Shown in pieces: positions 1 to 7,651 of a stretch of DNA of 64,000 nt. The position numbers and the translations under genes were made by a program. The notes below the pieces were generated by a model. That model was not told the DNA's origin and did not search any database. It saw nothing but the letters and a program-made list of their open reading frames with translations. The stretch's first letter is position 1, and each line of letters begins with the position of its first letter. Source of the DNA: Algoriphagus sp. (GTDB lineage: Bacteria; Bacteroidota; Bacteroidia; Cytophagales; Cyclobacteriaceae); contig NZ_JAMWZB010000020.1 in NCBI RefSeq assembly GCF_024305035.1, positions 36,685-100,684 of the forward strand. Direction: 5' to 3'.

Positions 1-868
1 TTGAAGAATACATTTTACCCATATCATAGTTTGTTCCTTCAATTTTAGATTTTTCAAAGGAACTGGCTTCCATCAACTCTAATGAAGTCTGACTTAAAAA
101 TTCACCTAATGGGCCAAGATTTTTTTTATCCATATCTATGAAATGCTCAAATGCCCTCACAGTAAATCCTAAAGAGTTGAAAATTGGCTCATTCAAATTC
201 TGATCTTGATTAAATTCATTGAATTTTTTTAAGAACAAACTATCTCTTATAGATTTATCAAGAAAAAAATAAGGCTCAGAAGATTTAGTTGAGAATTTTA
301 AAACCAGTTCAGAAGATTGGTTATCTATTAATTCTTCAAAGCCTCCTAACAAATTCCAAAACCTTAAATTCTTTGGGATATCTAACAAAAAAGGATTCAA
401 ACTCACCACCTTTTCTACATGGCTAGGGTATTCATGTAGATAATAATGAATAAGTCCAGCACTGCTTCCAAATCCCAATAGAATTGCAGGATTTTCTCCT
501 AAAATCTCTTTTCGTATCCATTCTAAATCCTGAATGACCTGGTAACGACTCAACCAACGGTAATTATTTTCAAGAGTGATTGCTGGATTCTCATCAAAAA
601 AATCTTGTAAATCCGAGGAAAAGTATCTTCCATGAATTCTTATGACATTAAAATCCTCAGATGGTAAGTGCAATAAGTCTCCTAACCCGAAATAGTAATC
701 AAAGGGATCATCATGAGTAATGATGGTCTTCTTATCAGGGTCAAAAGGCCGAGTTAACATGTATTCAATTGAAATCTTTCTGGACTCAGGATTTTGATGA
801 TCTAATGGAACCTTAATCCATTGAGATTGAAAAAATAGTGCCCCCAATAAAAATCCTAAAACGTTCAT
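1..868 (-). CDS. alpha/beta-hydrolase, C-terminus cut by window edge
   Basis: The reading frame is open from an ATG at 868 down to the window edge, giving about 289 residues with no stop, so the C-terminus lies outside. The N-terminus is hydrophobic (probable signal segment). It is followed by a V-P-L-D-H-x-x-P motif like that of S33/tripeptidyl-aminopeptidase-type hydrolases, and around residue 135 there is a nucleophile elbow G-F-G-S-S-A-G. The catalytic Asp and His would lie in the missing part or are not assignable. The start overlaps the stop of the upstream lipoprotein gene (TAATG), which suggests translational coupling and one operon with the peptide and lipoprotein genes at 868-2313. 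The fold class is fairly sure; the substrate is unknown. A secreted peptidase or esterase is the likeliest role. Confidence 0.7.
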   Translation of the reverse strand, partial: MNVLGFLLGALFFQSQWIKVPLDHQNPESRKISIEYMLTRPFDPDKKTIITHDDPFDYYFGLGDLLHLPSEDFNVIRIHGRYFSSDLQDFFDENPAITLENNYRWLSRYQVIQDLEWIRKEILGENPAILLGFGSSAGLIHYYLHEYPSHVEKVVSLNPFLLDIPKNLRFWNLLGGFEELIDNQSSELVLKFSTKSSEPYFFLDKSIRDSLFLKKFNEFNQDQNLNEPIFNSLGFTVRAFEHFIDMDKKNLGPLGEFLSQTSLELMEASSFEKSKIEGTNYDMGKMYSS

Positions 869-1992
869 TATGAATCAACTTGGAACTTATAGACATCAAA
901 AACTAGATTATCCTCCTTCAACAAAGTATCACCTGGGTGAGCTTTATTGAGATAAAGTCCATTTTCATTGACAAACCAATTGTTAATTTGATAAGTACGA
1001 TCAGGAAGAGGAACAGTTTGAATTAACTCCAAATCTTTATTAAAGACTCTCAGAACTTGGCTTTTATCCAAATAGGTTTTGTAAGAATTAGCATCGCTTG
1101 GACCATCCCAAACAATACTGTAAATCAAGTTTCTCCAAGGATCTGGGATTGGGGATAAATAATGTGGGTTTTCAATGGCATGCTGATCATAGGCTTGAGG
1201 ATCGTTGGTTTGAGGAATACTGGGCACGACCTGCAGCTTGGACTTTAAAGTTTCATGCAATTTTTCCTCATCCAAATGAAATCCATTCATCGTAGACTCA
1301 TACTGATAATTGTAAATCAATTGATTGTCAAGCTTCCCGTAAAAGCCCAAATAGGTCATAAACCCTACCTGGCCCGAAACAGATTTAAAATATTCTGAAT
1401 GATAAATGGGTAGTACATTTACTTCATTAGTCTCCAAATTCAGAGAAGTCATCAACGGAAGCTTAGCTATTTCCAAAGGGCTCACTCCCATTTGATTCAT
1501 GAAAAAGTAAACGGATTTATGATTGCTTTCATAGTATAACTTGAAGTAAAAATTACACTGTGGAATCCCTAAATTCAAATCCCCATAAATCTGAAATAAA
1601 TCCCAGGATTGACTTATACTCAAATCACTATTCAATAGATGAAGTTTACCTAATTCATAGACGAAAATGGAATCTGAAGAATGGGCATAGAGGGACTCAA
1701 TTTTTCCAATTCCATTTGGGCCCTCATAATCTAATTTTTTTGATTTCATAACTTCTCCGTGACCCAGATTAAAAAAATCCAAGCTATGCCTTTTGTCGTT
1801 ATAGCCTATTAGAATTAGACTCTTTTCATTTGAAAAGGACGATTGTACTTGATAGGAATTTAAGTATTCTGAGGTAATTGAAATCTTAATTTCATCTTTA
1901 TCAAAAGTAATCTTACCATGGTTTTTTGATTTTGAACATGAAACCAAAATTATAAAGAAAAAAAATCCAATGTTAATTTTCATAATTTTCAT
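868..1992 (-). CDS. secreted lipoprotein, DUF4221/beta-propeller-like
   Basis: 374 residues. The N-terminus is a lipoprotein signal peptide: a Phe/Ile-rich hydrophobic stretch ending in V-S-C at about residue 19, followed by Ser/Lys. The rest is rich in short beta-type segments with Tyr, Asn and Asp, without visible catalytic motifs. It resembles the Bacteroidota lipoproteins (DUF4221 / 6-bladed propeller type) that are commonly found beside NVEALA-type small peptides, and here such a peptide gene lies directly upstream (2074-2313). A second Met three codons in could also be the start. The gene is coupled by TAATG to the downstream hydrolase. The family assignment is recalled, not searched; the molecular function is unknown. 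It is probably anchored in the outer membrane or periplasm. Confidence 0.7.
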   Translation of the reverse strand: MKIMKINIGFFFFIILVSCSKSKNHGKITFDKDEIKISITSEYLNSYQVQSSFSNEKSLILIGYNDKRHSLDFFNLGHGEVMKSKKLDYEGPNGIGKIESLYAHSSDSIFVYELGKLHLLNSDLSISQSWDLFQIYGDLNLGIPQCNFYFKLYYESNHKSVYFFMNQMGVSPLEIAKLPLMTSLNLETNEVNVLPIYHSEYFKSVSGQVGFMTYLGFYGKLDNQLIYNYQYESTMNGFHLDEEKLHETLKSKLQVVPSIPQTNDPQAYDQHAIENPHYLSPIPDPWRNLIYSIVWDGPSDANSYKTYLDKSQVLRVFNKDLELIQTVPLPDRTYQINNWFVNENGLYLNKAHPGDTLLKEDNLVFDVYKFQVDS

Positions 1993-1997
1993 TAATT

Positions 1998-2029
1998 AAG
2001 AAGCCGTCATTCAAATCTGACGGCTTCTT
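1998..2029 (-). terminator. intergenic hairpin between peptide and lipoprotein genes
   Basis: A 12-bp perfect stem (AAGAAGCCGTCA paired with TGACGGCTTCTT, 8-nt loop) lies in the 81-nt gap between the small peptide gene and the lipoprotein gene, both on the minus strand. On the minus strand the hairpin is followed by AATTAATG, a poor U-tract that runs into the next start codon. It may therefore act as a partial terminator or mRNA stabiliser that makes the peptide transcript more abundant than the downstream genes. Confidence 0.6.
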
Positions 2030-2073
2030 GTTAAATTAATTATTTAATTTATTTGATTCTAGCTTCTGGATAA

Positions 2074-2313
2074 TCAACAATTCGCCCATGAATCGCAATC
2101 TTGGCTTGTCGAATAACCACCCCCACATCCAGACATAGACATAGTGGTAGAACACCAAATCCTTTTACAAGGAAATTCCATTCCCATCATTACCATTGGA
2201 CAGCCATCTTCTTCACCTCCAATGACTTGGGCTTCAATCTCTGACACATTCATAAAAAATGCACCGAAAAGGCTCAATCCTAAAATTCCAAGTTTTGAAA
2301 TTGTCTTTTTCAT
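2074..2313 (-). CDS. small secreted Cys-rich peptide, NVEALA-like
   Basis: I place the start at 2313 (M-K-K-T-I-S-K), giving 79 residues. Upstream in-frame Met codons at 2334 and 2382 would lengthen it but add a non-signal-like extension. The N-terminal 22 residues are a clear hydrophobic signal region, followed by a motif reading N-V-S-E-I-E-A-Q, close to the N-V-E-A-L-A cleavage signature of Bacteroidota small exported peptides. The mature part is short, starts with G-G-E-E-D-G-C and carries six cysteines plus Met- and Gly-rich stretches. The gene heads an operon with a lipoprotein and a hydrolase. The true function is unknown. NVEALA-family membership is an inference from the signature; six cysteines suggest disulfides or metal binding. 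Confidence 0.65.
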   Translation of the reverse strand: MKKTISKLGILGLSLFGAFFMNVSEIEAQVIGGEEDGCPMVMMGMEFPCKRIWCSTTMSMSGCGGGYSTSQDCDSWANC

Positions 2314-2502
2314 TTTTTTATTAAGGTTAAACATTGATTTCCGAACCCGCTTTGAATCCGGGAAAAATCGATGATTGGCCAATCCCTTGATCTTTAATCA
2401 CTTAAACTAAAATATAATTCCTAAACTTGGAAATGATTTCAAAGAAGAAAAAAAATATTAGTTATTTCAACCTTCTGATTATCAGCTATAAATATTTTTT
2501 AA

Positions 2503-3852
2503 TTAATTCTTTCGATTCTTCGTCTTCAACTGATTCCGGTTTTTCTTGGTGCCTGATTTCTTGGCTTTGACTTTTTCACCTTTCCCGATATTTCGCTTGG
2601 GTTTCGCTTTCTTCTCATGAAAAGCTCCTTTGTAGTCCGGATTCTCCTTTTGTTTCAATTTATCCAATTCACGGGCATAAATCTGCTTTTCGCCGAAAGG
2701 CGTCTCGGTAATCGTCACCGGCTGGGGAATCCCCAACTCAGGAACATCCATTCGAATCAAGGCTTCGATTTTTTCAAAATGCCATACTTCAGCAGGATTG
2801 ATAAAGGTAATCGCCTTTCCCTCATGCTCTGCCCGACCCGTTCGGCCGATCCGGTGAACATAATCCTCATAAATAAGCGGCACGTCAAAATTGATCACAT
2901 GGGAAACCATCGTCACATCCAATCCACGGGAAGCCACATCGGTGGCCACCAAAATCCGTACTTCCCCTGCCTTAAAATCCTCCATGGAATTGATCCGGGT
3001 ATTTTGACCTTTGTTGGCGTGAATCACCCGCACTTCCCCTACTTTTTTTCTCATAAGAAAATTGGAAACCTCCTCGGCATTTTTCCGGCTTCGGGTAAAA
3101 ATAATCGCCCGGTTAATCTCTTCATTTTCGAGTAGATGTTCCAGCAAGTTGATTTTTGTCCGCATGTTGGGCACAAAATACTTGACTTGGGCAATGGTTT
3201 CCGCGGTAGTCGCAGAAGGTGTCACTTCCACCCGCTCGGGAAACTCCAAAAACTCAGCCGCCAAACCATCCACCCGAGGGGCAAATGTGGCAGAAAAAAG
3301 CAAGTTTTGGCGCTTGACCGGAATCACTTCCAATACAGATCGGATTTGAGGCATAAACCCCATATCCATCATTTTGTCCGCTTCGTCGAGCACCATGGTT
3401 TTCAGTTCCTTGGTTAAAATCACCCCTTTTTTATACAAATCCAGAAAACGCCCAGGTGTAGAAATGATAATGTCCACCCCGGCTGTCACCTGTTCGATCT
3501 GAGTTTTGGGGCCTATCCCGCCATAGAGTGATACGATCCTCAAGTCGGTATATTTTCCCAACTGATGAAAAACCTCCTCAATCTGCATCACCAGTTCGCG
3601 GGTAGGCGCCAGCACCAAAGCCCGTGGCCAAGTTCCTTGCGCGTATTTCACCTTCATCAAAATCGGTAACACATAAGCAGCGGTTTTCCCAGTGCCCGTC
3701 TGAGCGATTCCCAATACGTCATGGCCTGCCAAAGCCAGGGGGATGGCCTTTTCCTGCACTCCAGTCGGATGCTGATAGCCTGCCTCTGCAATCGCATTGA
3801 GCAGTTGCTTATTTAATTTAAAAGCGTCAAAACCTTCTGCCTGATTGGCCAT
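2503..3852 (-). CDS. DEAD-box ATP-dependent RNA helicase
   Basis: 449 residues from the ATG at 3852 (M-A-N-Q-A-E-G-F). The frame stays open upstream to 3963, but that would overlap the divergent dihydroorotase start at 3889, so the shorter start is preferred. Helicase motifs in order: Q-motif region near residues 8-33, A-Q-T-G-T-G-K-T (about 50-57), P-T-R-E-L, D-E-A-D, S-A-T, and the C-terminal domain with H-R-I-G-R-T-G-R. The tail is very basic (Lys/Arg/Asn rich), as in RhlE-type cold-shock and ribosome-assembly helicases that use the tail for RNA binding. It acts in the cytoplasm, unwinding or remodelling RNA with ATP. It could be called rhlE, but the exact orthology among several paralogs usual in this phylum cannot be settled here. 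Confidence 0.95.
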   Translation of the reverse strand: MANQAEGFDAFKLNKQLLNAIAEAGYQHPTGVQEKAIPLALAGHDVLGIAQTGTGKTAAYVLPILMKVKYAQGTWPRALVLAPTRELVMQIEEVFHQLGKYTDLRIVSLYGGIGPKTQIEQVTAGVDIIISTPGRFLDLYKKGVILTKELKTMVLDEADKMMDMGFMPQIRSVLEVIPVKRQNLLFSATFAPRVDGLAAEFLEFPERVEVTPSATTAETIAQVKYFVPNMRTKINLLEHLLENEEINRAIIFTRSRKNAEEVSNFLMRKKVGEVRVIHANKGQNTRINSMEDFKAGEVRILVATDVASRGLDVTMVSHVINFDVPLIYEDYVHRIGRTGRAEHEGKAITFINPAEVWHFEKIEALIRMDVPELGIPQPVTITETPFGEKQIYARELDKLKQKENPDYKGAFHEKKAKPKRNIGKGEKVKAKKSGTKKNRNQLKTKNRKN

Positions 3853-3888
3853 GATTCCGTATTTTTGAGGAAATATTACTGAGAAAAG

Positions 3889-5232
3889 ATGAAAAGTATA
3901 CTGATCACCGATGCAAATATAGTCAATGAAGGCCGGATCTTTCGGGGGGATGTTTTGGTGCAAAACGGAAGGATCACCAAAATCGGAGAAAACTTAGCGG
4001 AAGAATCTGCCGATAAACACATCAAAGCCGAAGGAAACTACCTTTTTCCAGGCGTAATCGATGATCAGGTACATTTCAGAGAACCCGGGCTCACGCACAA
4101 AGGAGAAATCTACACCGAGGCCAAAGCCGGGGTTGCGGGAGGAGTGACTTCCTACATGGAAATGCCCAATACGGTTCCCCAGGCGGTGACGATTCCGCTT
4201 TTGGAAGAAAAATATGCTCGCGCAAAAGAAGTTTCTCTGGCTAACTATTCCTTTTTCTTCGGAGGCACCAATGACAACTTAGAAGAAATCCTCAAACTGG
4301 ATTTGAGAAACATTTGCGGATTGAAAGTATTCCAAGGTTCCTCCACAGGAAATATGGTCGTGGACAATATCGAATCGCTGGAAGGAATCTTTAAGCATTA
4401 CAAAGGACTTTTGGCCATCCACTCGGAAAACGATCACATCATCGCTGCGAATTTAGAAGAATACCTAACCAAATACGGGGAGGATATTCCGGTAAAATTT
4501 CATCCTAAAATCCGATCTGAAGAAGCTTGTTATGATGCCTCAAGTCGAGCGGTGGCCATGGCCAAAAAATACGGTACCCGGCTACACATTCTCCATATCA
4601 GTACAGCCAAAGAATTAAGTCTTTTTGACAACAGCATTCCTTTGGAGGAAAAGAAAATCACTGCCGAAGCCTGTATTCACCACATGTGGTTTTCAGAGGA
4701 AGATTACCAAACGAAAGGTACGCTAATCAAATGGAATCCGGCGGTCAAAACTGCACAGGATCGGGATCAGATATTCCAAGCCATGCTTGATGACCGGATC
4801 GATGTGATTGCCACCGATCATGCCCCACATACCTTAGAAGAAAAAGATCAAGTTTACACCAAAGCTCCATCGGGAGGACCATTGATTCAGCACAGCTTAG
4901 TGGCAATGCTGGATTTTTATCACCAAGGCAAAATCAGTCTGGAACGCATTGCTGACAAAATGTCGCACAACGTGGCCAAATTATTCCGAATGGAAGATCG
5001 AGGATTTATCCGAGAAGGCTACTTTGCGGATCTGGTACTCGTGGATTTGAATGATCCATGGACGGTAAGTAAGGAAAATATTTTGACCAAGTGTGGTTGG
5101 TCTCCCTTCGAAGGACATCAATTTCAATCCAAAATCACCCATACGATCGTGTCTGGACACTTAGCGTATGAAAACGGACAGTTTGACGAAACCAAAAAAG
5201 GAGAACGGCTCACATTTCTTACAAATATTTAA
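3889..5232 (+). CDS. pyrC: dihydroorotase (pyrimidine biosynthesis)
   Basis: 447 residues. Amidohydrolase fold: N-terminal beta sandwich, then the metal-site segment G-V-I-D-D-Q-V-H-F-R-E-P-G (about residues 54-66), Lys of G-L-K-V-F-Q-G-S-S-T-G-N-M as the probable carboxylated lysine, several His (I-H-S-E, H-I-L-H-I-S) and the catalytic A-T-D-H-A-P-H. It interconverts carbamoyl-aspartate and dihydroorotate in UMP synthesis. The usual H-x-H first metal motif is Q-x-H here; as far as I recall this is normal for the Bacteroidota clade of these enzymes. The gene is transcribed divergently from the helicase gene across a 36-nt gap and is followed by tRNA-His. Allantoinase or hydantoinase are alternatives, but length and motif pattern fit dihydroorotase best. 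Confidence 0.92.
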   Translation: MKSILITDANIVNEGRIFRGDVLVQNGRITKIGENLAEESADKHIKAEGNYLFPGVIDDQVHFREPGLTHKGEIYTEAKAGVAGGVTSYMEMPNTVPQAVTIPLLEEKYARAKEVSLANYSFFFGGTNDNLEEILKLDLRNICGLKVFQGSSTGNMVVDNIESLEGIFKHYKGLLAIHSENDHIIAANLEEYLTKYGEDIPVKFHPKIRSEEACYDASSRAVAMAKKYGTRLHILHISTAKELSLFDNSIPLEEKKITAEACIHHMWFSEEDYQTKGTLIKWNPAVKTAQDRDQIFQAMLDDRIDVIATDHAPHTLEEKDQVYTKAPSGGPLIQHSLVAMLDFYHQGKISLERIADKMSHNVAKLFRMEDRGFIREGYFADLVLVDLNDPWTVSKENILTKCGWSPFEGHQFQSKITHTIVSGHLAYENGQFDETKKGERLTFLTNI

Positions 5233-5241
5233 GGAGCAATC

Positions 5242-5272
5242 TTGGAGTTAAATTTCATTCTACTTACCTTTG
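5242..5272 (+). promoter_or_regulatory. Bacteroidota-type promoter of tRNA-His
   Basis: TTG at 5242-5244 and TACCTTTG at 5265-5272 are separated by 20 nt. This matches the known Bacteroidota sigma consensus TTG-(17 to 23)-TAnnTTTG exactly. Transcription would start near 5280, about 30 nt before the mature tRNA. Confidence 0.75.
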
Positions 5273-5311
5273 CCAACCGAATGAGAAATGCGTTCTCATG
5301 AAGAATAAATG

Positions 5312-5388
5312 GTGATTGTAGCTCAGCTGGTTAGAGCGCTGGTTTGTGGCACCAGAGGTCGCCGGTTCGAACCCGGTCTTTCACCCCA
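5312..5388 (+). tRNA. tRNA-His (GTG)
   Basis: Cloverleaf read by eye. D-arm GCTC/GAGC; anticodon stem CTGGT/ACCAG with loop TTGTGGC (anticodon GTG, His); T-arm GCCGG/CCGGT with TTCGAAC loop; encoded CCA at 5386-5388. A G at 5311 can serve as the His-specific G-1 opposite C73. The acceptor stem GTGATTG/CTTTCAC contains two adjacent T-T mismatches (positions 5-68 and 6-67), which is unusual. It has its own promoter and terminator. Confidence 0.93.
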
Positions 5389-5415
5389 AACCCCTCCAAT
5401 TGAGGGGTTTTTGCT
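5388..5415 (+). terminator. rho-independent terminator of tRNA-His
   Basis: Stem AAACCCCTC/GAGGGGTTT with a 5-nt loop followed directly by a T run; it begins at the tRNA 3' end. Confidence 0.85.
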
Positions 5416-5477
5416 TTAAATAACGATGTGCTTGGCACAACATTTGACAAATTCAGACCAAACTAAACCAACTTGTG

Positions 5478-5618
5478 ATGTTTACTTTGTTCAAATCCTC
5501 ACCAAAATTCCCTGTGGTCAAGCCGGTGAATATCCATCAGGTGAAAAGCTACATGGTTAAGTTTGAAGAGTCTCTTCGGATTTTTGAAGAAATCCAAAAA
5601 GAAGCCATTCATTCTTAA
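5478..5618 (+). CDS. small hypothetical protein, 46 aa
   Basis: ATG at 5478 opens a 46-codon frame ending in TAA at 5618. The product is mildly charged and amphipathic (its second half reads like one helix with Lys/Glu), with no signal peptide or membrane segment. Support for a real gene is contextual: it sits alone between the tRNA-His terminator and a perfect terminator hairpin starting 16 nt after its stop, so something is transcribed and terminated here. No family recognised. It could also be an untranslated small RNA occupying the same slot. Confidence 0.45.
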   Translation: MFTLFKSSPKFPVVKPVNIHQVKSYMVKFEESLRIFEEIQKEAIHS

Positions 5619-5634
5619 AATCTGTACAAATTCG

Positions 5635-5665
5635 AAAGGTTATGGAAACATAACCTTTATTTTTT
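5635..5665 (+). terminator. rho-independent terminator
   Basis: Perfect 10-bp stem AAAGGTTATG/CATAACCTTT with GAAA tetraloop and a following ATTTTTT tract. It closes the small transcription unit at 5478-5618 and insulates the glycogen operon. Confidence 0.85.
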
Positions 5666-5725
5666 GCCTTTTGATTTTTTCTATCAGTTCAATATTCTAT
5701 TTTAACGGAATACAATTTTTACCCT

Positions 5726-7645
5726 ATGAGTTACATCCATTTTGACAAAACGCAGCTTGTCAACCTGAACTATTCGTTAGATCGGGAAATTATCCGTACC
5801 AACCGATCCGGTGCCTACACCAGTACCACCATCATCGGTTGCAATACCCGAAAATACCATGGTTTGCTCGTGGCTCCTCAGCCACAAATCGATTCTCAAA
5901 ACCATGTCTTTTTATCGACGGTCCATGAGACAGTCATTCAGCATGGGGCTAGCTTTAACTTAGGCATCAGCAAATATCCAGGCAACTATTCTCCACGGGG
6001 GCATAAATATTTGGAAGATTTTGACTCCGAACCCATTCCTAAGCTTACCTATCGAGTCGGAGGGGTGGTCCTTCAGAAGGAAATCATTCTGGACACCAAT
6101 CGCGATCGGGTAATGATCCGATATACACTTTTGGAAGCACACTCTCCTACCAAGATTCGAATTCAGCCCTTCTTGGCATTTCGCGGATACCATACCCTTT
6201 GCAAAGAAAACTCAGACATCAATAAAGATTTTGAAAAAGTACCCAACGGAGTCCAGTTTAGACTTTACCCGGTTTATGATCCGTTATTTTTACAACTTTC
6301 AAAGAAAAACAAATTCAAATTCGAACCAAATTGGTACAACAATGTAGAGTATATTCTCGAACGAGAACGGGGGTATGATTATCAGGAGGATTTGTATGTG
6401 CCCGGCTATTTTGAATTTGATATCGAAAAAGGAGAGTCGGTTATTTTCTCTGCGGGGCTGACTGAAGCCGATCCCAGTACTCGACAGCGCGCCTTTGAAA
6501 AAGAAATTGCCCGAAGAATTCCCCGAAGTAATTTTGAAAATTGCCTAAGAAATTCGGCCACCCAATTTATCCGCAAACGAGACGGAGATACTCGAATTAT
6601 TGCCGGATATCCTTGGTTTGGCTGGTGGGGGAGAGACACATTTATTGCTGCTCCCGGTTTAACCTTAGCCAGAGGGGACAATGAGACCTTTTTGGAGATT
6701 ATGGACACCATGTCCCGGGATTTGCAAGGGCCACTTTTTCCCAATGTGGGAAGCGGAGACTATGCCAATATGAACTCCATGGATGCCCCACTTTGGTTTT
6801 TCTGGTCCCTGCAAAAATACATCACCTACACGGGAGATGTTAAGACAGTCAAAAAACGCTATCTAGACAAGCTTAAAGGAATAATTGAGGGCTATAAAGC
6901 CGGCACGGATTTCAACATCCATATGATGGAAAATGGGCTGATTTATGGTGGACAGGAGGATTTGGCGTTGACTTGGATGGATGCGGTCACACCTGACGGG
7001 CCGGTCACTCCCCGAATCGGATGTCCAGTTGAAATTCAAGCGCTTTGGTATAATGCCCTTTGCTTTTATCATGAATTAACTGGGGATCAGGAAACTCAAA
7101 ATCTAGCCGAAAAAGTCAAGACGAGTTTTTTAGAGACCTTCTGGGATGAGGAAAAAGGATATTTGGCCGACGTAGTCAATGATGGAGAGCAGGACTGGAT
7201 GATCCGGCCCAATATGGTTTTTGCTACTTCGCTCCCCTACATCATGCTCACCGAATCTCAATGTGATCAAATTTTGGAATTAGCCAAATCCAATCTCCTG
7301 ACCACACGTGGATTGCGGACTTTAGCACCGGATGATCCGGCCTACAAAGGCTATTATTTCGGAGATCAGATCAGCCGGGATCAAGCCTATCACAATGGTA
7401 CCGTTTGGGTCTGGCCCATGGGTCATTTTGTGGAGGCATACATAAAATTGCACGGAAAATCTTCGCTGAATTTTATCCATAAAATCATTCAGGGTTTTGA
7501 TGGGGTGATGACTCAGTATGGCGTAGGAACCGTCGCTGAAATTTACGATGGAGATCCTCCTCACCGACCCAAAGGTGCGGTTTCTCAAGCTTGGAGTATT
7601 GCAGAACTATTGCGCATGATGGAGTTGGTCAACAGAATTAAATAG
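5726..7645 (+). CDS. glycogen debranching enzyme (amylo-alpha-1,6-glucosidase, GH133-like)
   Basis: 639 residues. The N-terminal about 220 residues form a beta-rich domain typical of the GDE N-terminal region (R-T-N-R-S-G-A-Y near residue 26, then N-T-R-K-Y-H-G-L-L). The C-terminal part is an (alpha/alpha)6 barrel with P-W-F-G-W-W-G-R-D-T-F-I near residue 290, a hallmark of amylo-alpha-1,6-glucosidases, and conserved W-M-D-A and D-Q-A-Y-H-N-G-T-V-W segments. It would remove alpha-1,6 branch glucose from glycogen or limit dextrins in the cytoplasm. It is the first gene of a tight three-gene operon with GT4 and GH57 enzymes (gap 6 nt), which supports a glycogen or alpha-glucan role. Confidence 0.92.
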   Translation: MSYIHFDKTQLVNLNYSLDREIIRTNRSGAYTSTTIIGCNTRKYHGLLVAPQPQIDSQNHVFLSTVHETVIQHGASFNLGISKYPGNYSPRGHKYLEDFDSEPIPKLTYRVGGVVLQKEIILDTNRDRVMIRYTLLEAHSPTKIRIQPFLAFRGYHTLCKENSDINKDFEKVPNGVQFRLYPVYDPLFLQLSKKNKFKFEPNWYNNVEYILERERGYDYQEDLYVPGYFEFDIEKGESVIFSAGLTEADPSTRQRAFEKEIARRIPRSNFENCLRNSATQFIRKRDGDTRIIAGYPWFGWWGRDTFIAAPGLTLARGDNETFLEIMDTMSRDLQGPLFPNVGSGDYANMNSMDAPLWFFWSLQKYITYTGDVKTVKKRYLDKLKGIIEGYKAGTDFNIHMMENGLIYGGQEDLALTWMDAVTPDGPVTPRIGCPVEIQALWYNALCFYHELTGDQETQNLAEKVKTSFLETFWDEEKGYLADVVNDGEQDWMIRPNMVFATSLPYIMLTESQCDQILELAKSNLLTTRGLRTLAPDDPAYKGYYFGDQISRDQAYHNGTVWVWPMGHFVEAYIKLHGKSSLNFIHKIIQGFDGVMTQYGVGTVAEIYDGDPPHRPKGAVSQAWSIAELLRMMELVNRIK

Positions 7646-7651
7646 TTTTTT

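Noticed and set aside
3853..3963. N-terminal extension of the DEAD-box helicase
   Set aside because: It would overlap the divergent pyrC start, and the Q-motif region follows the downstream Met directly.
5563..5745. 60-codon plus-strand frame before the debranching enzyme gene
   Set aside because: It crosses a perfect terminator hairpin and overlaps the next start; the 46-codon frame in another phase fits better.
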